A stretch of DNA of 64,000 nt from Chaenocephalus aceratus. Taxonomy: Eukaryota; Chordata; Actinopteri; Perciformes; Channichthyidae. Numbering within the stretch: the stretch's first letter is position 1; each line of letters begins with the position of its first letter. Below the pieces are notes generated by a model. The model was given only the letters and a program-made list of their open reading frames with translations. It ran no database searches and was not told the origin of the DNA. The DNA lies in assembly GCA_023974075.1 (NCBI GenBank), contig CM043792.1:15901373-15965372 (forward strand), written 5' to 3'. Positions 21,291 through 40,200 of the stretch are shown here, piece after piece. The translations under genes were made by a program, and so were the position numbers.

Positions 21291-22957
21291 AGCAAAATGA
21301 GAGAACACTTCTGAGCATGCAGAGTGGTATCATCTTTCTAGTTTTTCCCTGGTTGTAGAGTTACAGTATAGCAGCCTTGCCTTGACTTGTTCACAGTCTC
21401 CGCACAGATGCTTTACTGCTATTATTATTTAACATAACAGTGATGTGATCACTGGTGTGTGTTTATGGATGCTCAGAATGCAGCCAACAAGCCATGTATA
21501 ATGGAGGGTTACAGAGCGTCAGTATGGCAGACGATACTAATTAGCACACGGTTTACACTGTACCTCTCTGCCTTCCAACTCTCCTTCCCTCCCCACTCCC
21601 TGTCAGTTTGGGGGCCTCTACACCCCCATCGCATCTACAGCTCTGTAATTAAAACGCTGTAATCTGGGTGGCTCGTCTCTATTTTTAAAAGCCCCCTGTC
21701 ATTGTGTGGGTAAAGTGACACAAAGGGAAGAATCAAGCGGTGAAGGAGGAGGAGAAGTGGGAAGGGGAGGTGATGGGAATAACTGCAGCATCAGGTGATG
21801 ACCAACTCTGCAAGGGATGAGCCAACTCTTTTTAATTGGCAAAGTTGTCTAAAGATTGATATCCTGATTACCAGTGCAGCCCACACACTTCACACTCCTT
21901 TGTAAAAAAGCATGTTTTTCTTTTTGTTAGGAACAATAAGAAAAATGAGTGCTTCAAAAATATCACTTAAGAAATACAATCCACATTTGGTAAATTTAAG
22001 ACAACATGAAATGATAGACTTAAGATGGATACTGCAAGAAATATATCACATTTATTTTCACTGGTTTTTTTGATAATATAATCATGTTGTCTTGTTAGTT
22101 GGGACAATTCTTTAAATTGCTGTTAAAGCTATAGATGAAGGGTTATTTAAAGTATTCGTTCCCACATTTGAAAGATTTTTTTCTTATAGTGTATAAAAGT
22201 ATATCCATTTGTATTACATTTTATGTGATTATATGTTATTTTGCAAAACATAGCCATATTGCATATGTCAAATAATTGCTCACGTATAACATTTATAATA
22301 AAACGAGAAAACATACTGCTTTACAAGCAAAGTGTATTCATCTAAAATCAAACATTTTCTCTATAAGTACATACGTATAAGCAACAAAATGTACTGAAAT
22401 GATCGTTACAAACGCTAATTATGCAAAATGCTCTATAATATAATTTGATCATTAGTGTTGGTGAATTAACATTTTGCAGTACTTCAAGGTTGTAGCTGGC
22501 CATGATAAAGCCGACTTTAGCTACTCAATATGCTGTAAGGTAGTATCGTTCAAATCAGTACATCATATTTATTGAAGTAGTGTTGGGTTTTGTGTGTAAA
22601 GTAGGTTAAACATAAATATCAAGGTAGTACATGTACTTCAAACGTGTGCTCATTTACTTGGGTAAATGTACTTAGTCACATAGCACAACTACATGTGACA
22701 CATAAGACTAATTATTCTTGATGATATCATAGTATTTATTTATACAAGCCTTAAAATAAATTATAAATGAGACCATGCAGTCATAGTACAAGTTCACTCT
22801 GAACATCTACAAATTATTATTAGAACATTTCAAGAACCATATAAGACATGTGAAATATGAATGAGACGGAGCACATTCTGTCCCTTTTACAGCTCGCTAT
22901 AGGGTATGGACTGCTGAGGTATGAATAATATTATTTGCACTTCTCAGTAATATTTAA
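21291..22957. other. Gene-free AT-rich stretch
   Basis: No supported gene. A GA-rich segment (about 21725-21775) and otherwise AT-rich unique-looking sequence. Confidence 0.4.
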
Positions 22958-23147
<190 letters not shown>

Positions 23148-23278
23148 AGAGCAATGGTCATCAGTGTTGGTTAAAAGGTTAGCTCATTGCATTAGGGATC
23201 ATTTATGCATACCCCAGGGATGTGGAGAGGGAAGACATTGCATGGAGATGCCCAGCCGTTATCTCTTCATCTCTTCTG

Positions 23279-23667
23279 GCAGGAGCCGCCACTGCGTCAG
23301 GCCGTTGTGTCCTTGGGCAAGACACTTCACCCGGATTTGCTCCTGTGGGTATTGTCCACAGTACATGTATAATACCAATGTGTACTTGTAAAAGCGCCTC
23401 GATGACCTCGAGGCGTAAAGTGGACGGTGTGGCGCAGTGCGCTCTGCAATGATCATCAGATCAAGGGGTGAAACCCGCCGCTGCTGCGTCTGTAAAGCCG
23501 GTGTGTCCTTGGGCAAGACACTTCACCTGAACTTGCTCCTGTGGGTATTTTCCACAGTTTCTGACCATTGCATGTATGATATATGTGTAATGTGTGTATA
23601 TGTAAAGCGCTTTGAGTCATTGTAAAAGCGCTATAATAAAAGTAAGGAATTATTATTATTATTATTA
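23279..23667 (+). mobile_element. Two tandem SINE-like units with L2-like tail
   Basis: The second unit (about 23421-23667) has a box-A-like ggtgtggcgcagtgcgc, a box-B-like gggtgaaacccg, a body with ccttgggcaagacacttcac, and a tail gtaaagcgctttgag followed by an ATT microsatellite. The body also appears, partially, in the unit just upstream (about 23279-23400). This is the layout of a tRNA-derived SINE whose 3' end is borrowed from a LINE; the L2-like fragment at 29395-29746 has a matching tail. Apparent open frames are incidental. Confidence 0.6.
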
Positions 23668-26116
23668 GCTGGATGTTATCAGCAAATGGTGTCAGTGTTG
23701 CCTAGAACCTCTCCAAATGTTATACTACCCTGGGATTGCAGTGGTTGTCGCCTTCATTCAGTGCAGTGGTGGTGAATTGATGGATTTGGAAGTTAAAGCT
23801 CTTATCATTAGTCCATAAGTCTGACTCACTTAGCCCCCCTCTCTCACGAACACACACACCCCTTTTTCCCCTCACCCCCTGCGGCATCAGCTCAAGAACA
23901 TGGCCATTACCTTTCCCCGTTCCTATGGCAACACCACCCTGCAGCCCTTATGTGTTGGTAGCTGTGTGTGTGTTTGTATGTGTGTGCATGCGTGCGTGCG
24001 TATGTGTGTGCATGCATGGGCATGGCACTAAGTTTGTTTAGATAATGTCAGCAAAGAGTACAACTAATTGTATTTTATTTTGTAATGTGTATTGTAGCTG
24101 TCACTGATAAACGGTGCACTGCTCTCAGCCTCAAAAACACTATTACAATATATGTCACATTTGGCAGTCCAGTGTATGGTAATAGTTTAGTCATACATCA
24201 TGCTGTGTTCTTTCTGATTAGTACCTACAGCAGGAGATTTATAAATCTCTCTTTTTTTTAATTGTAACAAAGGGACAGTCAGTAAGGCTCTATGCCTTCT
24301 CAGGCCATTCATTGATCCTATGACCCCTTCAGGGAATCAGAGGTTTGAAGCCGTCTCAATGTTCTGGTGAATGGCATAATGACAACAAGGAAGAAACAAA
24401 CATGTCCGACATAGTCAGGACAGAGCAGAGAGCATTGATGGTTGTTCTGTCTTTGGCGATACACTGTTATCGCCAACATGCACACTGTTATACTACATTA
24501 TCTCCTCTCCCTCTACTCTTTATTCTGCTCTCCCTAAGGAGTCCAGCTGACTGACAGTCACTACCACCACCTCCTCCTCCCCTGGCAGTGGGCAAGTTCT
24601 GTATAGTGCCTACCACCAACTTGAGCCAATTAACACGTCTCTACGCACACTGTGAGTTTATTAATACATAATGAACTAGTTAGACATAGACCCCAATTAT
24701 CTTGAGTTGGGCTATTTAATTGTAAATGGTTTGAGGTGGCATATTGTAGGCAGGGTTTGTAATGATGCTGCAGAACAGTCCACCGGTTTATGTTCAATAC
24801 AAGTGATTTTCAGTGGAAATCAATGGGATGAAACACCCACCGTCCCCTTGAGAGGAGGCGCTCATTAGAGAAATACATATTAATGCCTTTTGTTTTCCAC
24901 AGAAGGAGCTCCCATCCCGTATGATGTTTGATTTTTGTTTATTGTGTGCTTGATTAGTCCCTTGGAGATCGTCTCCATCTAAGGCCGCCAAGCTGGTGTC
25001 ATTTATCTCAGCTCCCTCTCTCCGCTGCTCCTCTCTAGATGCTGACTTAATCAGACGCAACCTGTGCCAAGCTGCCTTCTTCTGTTTTGATCTGACATCC
25101 CCTGTGCCGAGCTGTCTCCTCGCTCTGACTGGATGTGTGAGCGTATCCAGATGCAGGATTGACCTGGGCGTGATCCTCCATAAGTACGGAAACGGAGTTG
25201 AAAGACGGTTCAGTGCAACGTATGACTCGCCATTCATAATAATAATTAGATTTAACCTCAGTGCCGAGGGCCTACACAGACAATGAGCCTGTATGTTATT
25301 ATGCTCTATCGAAAACTTTCATTTGGGTGGGAGACTCATTAGATCATTTAATTAGAATAGTTTATTACTATGTCAATGAAAACAAAACAGTGAGTCAGGC
25401 ACTGAAGCTGATTTTTTTCCCTCTAAATGCCGAAAAGCTTCACAGCAGAATCAGACTGTGAGGTAAATCACTATCGCTTTGAGATTATAATTACAATGAA
25501 TAATGTGCTATTTAAAACAAACACAAATATGTGTCCTTATTGTTAAGAAGTTTTGAAGTAGAAGCAAATATTGTTTATTTTACCTGTAGGGCTTCAAAGT
25601 CACATTTCACCTTATTTCAAAACCAAACCAGAAAAACAACAAGATGAAGATGATAATACCCCATGTATCACCATCTTGTTGCTCAAATGGTCTACTTATT
25701 TCATCCATTATTACTTAACTTACATTAATATACCATTTGTTTGTATGAAACCAACAGCAAGGCAGTTTTATAGTGTCTGAGGATGACATTTCTGGGAGTG
25801 CAGAGAGATAATGCAACCGGAGAGGAAGGGACAGAGGCTTCCAGAGTGAGAAAACACTGACATACTGCCATGCCAATTTGAGGACCGCAAGTAAAAAAAG
25901 CACACAACACATCACCCAAAATCCGAAGAATGCCTCGGGGTAAGAGCTGACAGCAGAGTCTGTTTATGAAATCAACAACAGTCATATTGGCAAATGATAA
26001 TCGCATTCACGCTGAGAATACGTGCTGCAAAGAAACACATTTGTGAGTGTGAAATGATGTAGGTGTATCATTGTGCGCATGGTTTGAAATGCATTAATTG
26101 AGTTAAGTGGTTGTGG

Positions 26117-26120
<4 letters not shown>
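23668..26120. other. Gene desert
   Basis: No gene is supported. A TG-rich purine/pyrimidine alternation lies near 23963-24015. The segment about 24890-25260 is more GC-balanced and lacks repeat features, so it could be a conserved non-coding element, but this cannot be tested from one sequence. Confidence 0.35.

Positions 26121-26176
<56 letters not shown>
26121..26176. repeat. (GT)n microsatellite
   Basis: 56 bp of uninterrupted GT repeats. Confidence 0.97.
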
Positions 26177-26177
<1 letters not shown>

Positions 26178-29100
26178 ATAGTGTTGTGGGTAAGGGGGAG
26201 AATGAGGCAATATCGTTGTTCATTTCCCTGCACATTGCAAACAATAGTTCATTTAAACATGTCATGAGTTTGAATGCAAGGACTGTTGGTTCCTGGAGGA
26301 AAGTTTTATATACGTGTGCATTTGTGTAGCGCCTGTGTGTTAGTGCGTCAGTTTCAATGGACTCAAGCCAGTGTGGGGTCTAACAACAACTATAAAAACT
26401 AATAGAGCTGCTTCAAGAAAAAAAAGGCATTCCAGCAAACATTGTGTTTTAGTGGCATCATAAGTGAAGAACCTTTTTGTAACGGCCTATAGTCAAGTAA
26501 AATGGAAGCAAAATGTAATTCGACTAAAGAAGCCAGCTGGGGGCCTCAGTCATATCACTTCCTTTTGTGTCTGTGTGCATGTGTTGGACAAAAGGAGAAT
26601 AAGAGGGTGTTAACATCCATTCACCTGTGTGAGATATGAGATACCAATATATCCATCCTCATCTATTGTTATTGCTTCTTCCTTTTGAATACAACCCATC
26701 CCATTCGAAACATATTGAATGGGGCAGAGAAAGGCCACATCATCCCTGTGGGACCTGCGTCGGCATTGCAAACAGATCTTTTGTGTATCTTAGCCTCGGA
26801 ACAAAAATACCGGGGGAATAAACACTGTCTCTTTTACACAGTGTTCGCTATGCTCACACATCTTTTATCATGTCCTTACTTTACTGGCGGAAAGAGAATT
26901 AACAAGAGACCTATGCAATGATATATGTGGTATCGCTGAAGGCCACTGCTAGTTTAATCACCATAACTTATATCATGATTTCATGGCCAGAGCACAGTTC
27001 ATTATTTTCTGTGAGGACTCTGTTGTAAAAGGTCAATGGTGACACTTCCTGACACAGCTGAACACATGTTGATTGAGGTGAAGTGCTAACACGTTAACGT
27101 TGTGTTTCTGCATTGTCACTGGTGCATTATTACATTAATATTCCCTTTTCAATATTATGCTACATCCCAACCTTTCAAGGTTCGTTCAAAAAACACTGCC
27201 TGACATTTCCCGAAAGATAAACTAAGATTATTGCAGATCATTAGTTGTTGAAGAAAAGTACCATAATGAGCACTCCATGCTTACTCTTTAGCATATGCTC
27301 AGTGATAGTGGGCGACTCGTCCAAAGTGAGAAAAAAGTGGATCATAGGCAAGATGGTGTGTCGTTTTTATTGATATTCAGCCAAGCTAAGCGAAAATAGT
27401 TTTTGTGTATGAAAGTGACAAGACTAACACAGAATAATTGCAGAAAAGAATGTGTTCCTAACCAATCAATGCATTATGTTTCTTAAATGAGCTCATAAAG
27501 AAACTTAAACATTTAGCAAAGTTATCATAATATTACATTGTGTGTGTTTTTCAGGTCCTGTAGTATCCGGAATGTATTTGTATAACCAGCGTTTAAGTGC
27601 TGCACCAGTGTTAATAGTTGAGTGATATTGGTTTTGTGCTTTATAAAGTAAGGGTGTAATGGTCTCTTATACCAGCTTTTTAAAGGAGACATATGTCTTA
27701 GCTGATTTGTTTACATTGATGTAGCCAATGTTCTGCCATGCTGAATGTTTGCTGCTATGTACCTATGGTTGCAGTCTTCCTGAAATGTCGCTGAGTGACA
27801 TCCATCTTGTTGCAGTTGTTTAGTGGTCACTCAGTGGTATCTGTCGCTATAACAATTGTCATAAGAGACATGATGCAACTCAACCCACAATTACCTTTAT
27901 TTACACTTGTCATCATTCCAAGCATTATATCATCTTCTTCTTCTGGTATAGAATGATGAGGTTCTGATATTTTGACATCCATGCATACAATTATTTGATT
28001 GACAGTTGTGTTTCCACCCTTGTAAACAGGCGTGAATGTGCACAACACCACATGTATTGGAATAGGTGAAAGAAAGCTAGATGTGTGCACCGACTCAGCG
28101 GTCTGGAACCAGGCTAATGTCACAGAGGTGCTGCTGGAAACCTTTGAGCTACCTGACAACAGCAAAACAATATGCGTATAGCTCTGGCATGTTCCAGGGC
28201 CCCAGTGTCCCCTCCAAATCATCCCGCCCCCCCTGTGTTCTTTCTAAAGATAGCACGCATGCTGACTTGTTTTGAGTATTTATTGAGAACAATACTAGAA
28301 CAATTATATGTATTTTTCCTGAGAACTACAGACTCTAGAAGCAAAGGTGAGGCTTTAAATAACAAATATACATTTCCGTCATCTTCACCATTGCATTTTT
28401 GCAACAAATGCATGGCAATGGATGATTACTTAACTTATTAAATCTGATATATACATTTTTTTGAGTAATTTGTATGCGTATAGTGTCCTGCTTAAAAAAA
28501 GAGTTATGATATGCATCTAAATGTTGACCTTTGTATGCATGACTCATCATTTATGCTTTCGTATTAGTTACTCTCTGTCCACATGTTTAAGTATTTTTCA
28601 TATGCGTAAATTAAATGTGTTGTCTGAAATGGATTGTTAGATTGTTCTCACCTGTTAAAATCAAATTATCTAATGAGTTTTATTTATTCATGCTGTTATT
28701 CTGAGATACTTGTGCTTGGGTTCAGAATGTTCTGGTCTGTTGCACACCAGTGTCTAATGTGTGCATTGGATAGGCGCATGTGTGGATGCATGGGTGTGTT
28801 TGTAAGGGGTCATCTACCCCAGCTCTCCTAACAAGTGATGAAAAGTTAATGAGAACATTGGTTGCTCTCTGAGAAGGCCATGAGAGAGAAGGAATGTGTG
28901 CATATAGAAATACAGAAGTAAGATATAACCAAAATGTAAAGTTGGTTAATGTACGACACTGAAGACACAACAAAGTTTATGGAGTTTCCTACATGCCCTT
29001 TTTCTGGTAAATCCTTTATAAGACTTCCTGTCATGCATATGTTCTCTCAATGCTCACTTATGTACATTGATGCTCTCCTTGACACTCTTTCTGACTGAAC

Positions 29101-29394
29101 AATGGAATGCCATATTAAACTCTTTAGGTGCAGTCAGTGTTGCCTGCCGGGAAGTTAAGGGTGAGCCCGATAATCCTTGATTGCAGCTGGCCTCTCAGAG
29201 GGATTAGATTAAATGCTGTGAAGCTGAGCTCGGTCTGCTGTTGACAAGATGGATAATTCAGCCTGGCCTTTAATCGCCTCTCTATATTGAGCTGTAGTAA
29301 ATAAGACAATGCTTGTACTGAGTTGCTAAGTGTTGAACTGTTTAAAATATGATGTTCTGTGTAACATCTTAAACATTAAAATGACCCTATTCTC
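26177..29394. other. Gene desert
   Basis: No coding region, RNA gene or defined transposon is supported. The stretch at about 29140-29300 is unusually GC-balanced and non-repetitive, a possible conserved element (speculative). Confidence 0.35.
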
Positions 29395-29746
29395 AGAACC
29401 AAACACGCCAAAGATGCTTTTAGTTTTTATGCTCCCCACAAATGGAATACACTTCCAGAAAACCTGAGGTCTTCACCAACGCTGAGTTATTTTAAGTCGA
29501 GGCTAAAAACACTACTTTTTACAGCTTAGAAGCCTTTTAACTTGTTTTAGCACCTACTTTACAATGTTGTTTTTAAACTATTCTGCATCTCTTTTATGCA
29601 TGTTTTTTATGAATCTGTTATTCCATTATCTTTATGTATTGTGTTCCTCTCTGTTGTCTTAATATTAAGTGTTAATGATGATGTAAAGCACTTTGAATTG
29701 CCTCTGTGTCTGAAAATGTGCTATATAAATAAACTTACCTTATTCA
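29395..29746 (+). mobile_element. L2-like LINE, 5'-truncated 3' end
   Basis: The first ~130 bp encodes a typical reverse-transcriptase C-terminus (FYAPHKWNTLPENLRSS, then SYFKSRLKTLLF) ending in a stop near 29529. A ~200-bp 3' UTR follows, ending gtaaagcactttgaattgcc and atataaataaactta. This arrangement is characteristic of truncated L2-type copies in fish. Confidence 0.7.
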
Positions 29747-30692
29747 ATTATAAAGTGCATCTATAGTGTGGTAATGTATTCACTTAATACGTCTTAATGC
29801 TTTCATATTTGTGTACACTGATTTTATGTGAAGGGAGAATTAATAGCTTGTTTATTTAAAGAAAGTGACTGACTGAGTTCTAAATTGAAAGCCAAACTCA
29901 ACATTGGATCAAGAAAATATCTGCAAACAAATTCAATTGTGACGTTTAAATTGCATCATTTAATTATCAGAAGACAACGATTAGTTTAATCTTGTAATGG
30001 CATCCTGCAATTTCAAGTGGTTTGGTACAAAATAATTCATGCAGCATCAGTGATTTCAAAAGTGCAAAACGGGTCCAAAAATCACTTTACAGATCATAAG
30101 CCAGCATGCCAAACAGGACCAGAACCACCCCATAAAGCTGTTATTTTTTGAAAAACGTGCAAGAAGTGTTTTTACCAAACGAGACCAATGAAAATACTTT
30201 GTTTAGAGAATATCCACATCATGTTCATAACGTCCACGTAGTACACTGACAGACGTGGACCTATAAGAATCCCCACTCTTGTTGCTTGTTGATAGTTTTA
30301 AAAACATTCAGTAACAATCATTTCAAATGTACCAAAGAAAACTTACCAAACCGAAAAATGAGGTAACAGCTTGTAAACATTTTCATCACTTTGTTAAGTT
30401 GGCAACATTACATTTACTTAAAAGATTCAACAGATCGGCCCACTTGTAAACAATTCCCCGTGTTTTACGCATACACTTTACGCACGGAAATGAGTCGTTC
30501 GACTACTTTACTGTAGTCGTTTTTCAGACAGAAACGTGAGGCTTTGCATATCTTCCCTCGGTAAGACACAGAGAGAGCGTCTTTGAGAAGTAGACACAGG
30601 AGCAGACTTAGACCTGCGGTAGGAGACGCGCACCAGACCCTCATACCGGATCTCCTCCGCTCCAGTTCTACACTGTCCATGCTCTCCATGCT
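29747..30692. other. Gene-free, includes probable rprml 3' UTR
   Basis: The part nearest 30692 lies just downstream of the minus-strand rprml stop and probably includes its 3' UTR. A 74-codon minus-strand frame begins 3 bases after the stop but has no recognised features. The remainder is AT-rich spacer. Confidence 0.4.
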
Positions 30693-37287
<6,595 letters not shown>

Positions 37288-40200
37288 ATGGGAGCTTTTT
37301 CAGACAGTCTCCTGATACTGTTTCTCTCTTTGTTATCGGCATCAAACGTTTTCGGTAAGTTTTAAATTATTTCAGTTACTTTTTACAACTTTCACCTGCT
37401 AAGGCGACCTGGGTTTTTTTTTCTGCCCGACAAGTGGGGCACCTTTTGAAGGTACCACCCACAGTTAGACCTTAAACTGTTTATGTGCTGATGGTTTTCG
37501 ATGTCATGTCCTCAGACTGAACACAGAATAATTGACTGTAAGTTGAATTGAATGCAGCACCGCTGTTGGTTTTAATTGCGCTGCTCTGCTGGAGCTTTCG
37601 CCACCTTTCCTTATAAGGGAGTGAAAAGAGTCGGGATGTGAGGACCAGGGCTCCTCCACAGGCTGCCTGGTCTCCGCAGCAATAATCATTATTATAATTA
37701 ATTATTAACAACAACAGGGAATACACATACGTCTCCCTATATATATCTGCCAATGCGGTTTTACTTGTCCTTAATTGACTCAAAAGCTACCTAAATAAAT
37801 AAAACACAATGACAGATTTTCTATAAGGACTATACATCATAACCATGAAGTACTGAATCTGAAAAAATAGGCCTATGTTTGGGGTTAATTAGTAAACTAC
37901 AGGAGCCATTGTTCATTTTAAATAGATATTTCTAGACTCAGGCAGTTATTCAAGTGTCTATTAAAGTATTGTTCTTATACAGTATATTCTGTCAGATAAA
38001 GAAGATTAACAGTGGGGACTGAGCTTCTCTGTTCTCCAGTGAGCCACACCCAAAGGCCATGCTAGATAACAGATATAAAAGCATTTGGCAATATTTGTTG
38101 ACTTACATAGAATTTAAATGTTTGTGCAATATCCTGACATGGTCAACTAACTCTCACAAATTAGACTTCAACATCCATCACTTCTTGTGAAAGACTTAAT
38201 TTGAAGGATCTGGTGTCTGTGTTTGTGGTTGAAAAGAGCTGCCTGTCACTGCCGATTTAAGTGTGGTCAGCAGTGTTATCTATGACATACATGTACTGAG
38301 GAAGAAAAGTGACGTGTCATATGTGACATATGGTTGACAGTTATTAAGGAAGTGTACTCACTTACATCCAAACACTACAAAGAATACATTTATATCACTT
38401 TGTATTATACTTTTAACTCAACTGAATTTATTTCACCCCTTATTTTACTTGGTACATTGCAGATACAAACTTTAAATATAAACAACAAATAAATGATGAT
38501 TATGAATAAACATAAGGTTTCTTCACAAGCTGCAATGTTAAAATAATGTACTCTTTAATGAATCAATAATAATAATAACCAATAAACAATTGTCTGAAAT
38601 ATACCATTCTGCATAATGAATACTTTCACTTTGTGTACATTTTATTGTTAGGATTATTCTTTTGTACTTTATATAACAGTGAGTAGCCTACTTTTTATTA
38701 AACTGATTTTGCGTTACATTTCTATTGTGCTGGCTATTACAGGTTCCAACATCTGCACCTCACAAGGAGTCACCACATGTCAACATTGCTTGGCTGTTCA
38801 TCCTACGTGTGCCTGGTGCTCTCAGGAGGTAAAAACACCAGACGCACACTTTCGTAATTGTTCCTCCCTCCTATAGCTCTGTGCAGCAAGTTAGTACAGG
38901 ACACTTGGTTTTCACCAGCATTCTTCTTTTTGTCATTTTCTTATGTTTGTTCTTCAACATGCTTACACATTGTAGCGATAGGGAAATAGGTGTATATCCT
39001 ATGGACTTTTCAAAACGGGATATAACTGTGCCTGCTTTTAGGTGGATACATCAGTATTCTCTCCTAAATGCAAACCTAAAAAGCTTTTTCTTTAATGGAT
39101 TTTCTTGAACACAATGATACTTTATATAGGAGTATGGCAAGGGAGGATCCGGTGCGTCCCGCTGCGACCTGAATGCCAATCTGCTGGAAGGGGGCTGCAG
39201 TACAGATGATCTGGAGTTTCCCTCCAGCACCCTGAATATTCAGAAGGACACACCGCTCAGCGACAAGGCCTCTGGCACTGCTGATGATGTCACACAGATA
39301 AGGCCTCAGAAAATCCATATTGCACTAAGACCAGGTACTTTCACCCAACGTCTGCCTACAACCAGTTGCTAAAAATCATTCATGACCAGATATACACATT
39401 GGTGACTAGACACCAACGACCATTACTATTGTTCTGGATGCAATATTAGCCTGCATTTTCAGAACTGGTTAACCTACGAATGTCCATCTGTAAATGAATT
39501 ACTCATCCTGTGTTACCTTGAATTTGTTGTTGTTGTTCTTGCATTCCTCCATGTAGTATGTAAGAAGAGTATGGCTGTATATATGAGACTCGAATTATAC
39601 TGTATTTCTTACTTGAAAAACAAAACGTGGTGTAAGGACAGACAATTGATCTCATCCAGTCTATCATTCCCTCCTCCATCTCTGCGGCCCTCTGCTCTTC
39701 CCCTCTCAGGAGACTCCCAGCATTTTACAGTGTCAGTGAAACAGGTAGAGGATTACCCACTGGACCTCTACTATCTGATGGATCTTTCGTATTCAATGAA
39801 GAATGACTTGGTTCGTCTTCGCGCCTTGGGCAATGAGCTTGCCGTGACCATGGGCCGCACCACCAGCAACCTGCGCATGGGGTTTGGAGCCTTTGTGGAC
39901 AAGACCATCTTCCCTTACATGCACACCCATCCTCCAGAGGCATTGGCAAACCCTTGCTTTCCGCAAGCCACTTGCGTGGCTCAATTCGGATTCAAGAATG
40001 TGCTGTCACTGACAGAGAAGGTGGCTCGCTTCACTGAGGAGGTTAAGAAACAGCAGGTTTCTAAAAATAGAGACGCTCCGGAGGGTGGATTTGATGCCAT
40101 CATGCAGGCTGTGGCGTGCAAGGTATGAACATGTAGTTACATACACAAGCTTGCTGACGTGCAAAACCGAGAATCTGCATTACGCATATTAGTCTTTCTC

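Noticed and set aside
23668..29394. Possible CRISPR, bacterial or viral system in the gene desert
   Set aside because: No regularly spaced repeats and no viral or prokaryotic genes are visible; repeats here are microsatellites and retrotransposon fragments.
30465..30689. 74-codon minus-strand frame just after the rprml stop
   Set aside because: Probably 3' UTR; no recognised motif, and Reprimo genes encode a single protein.
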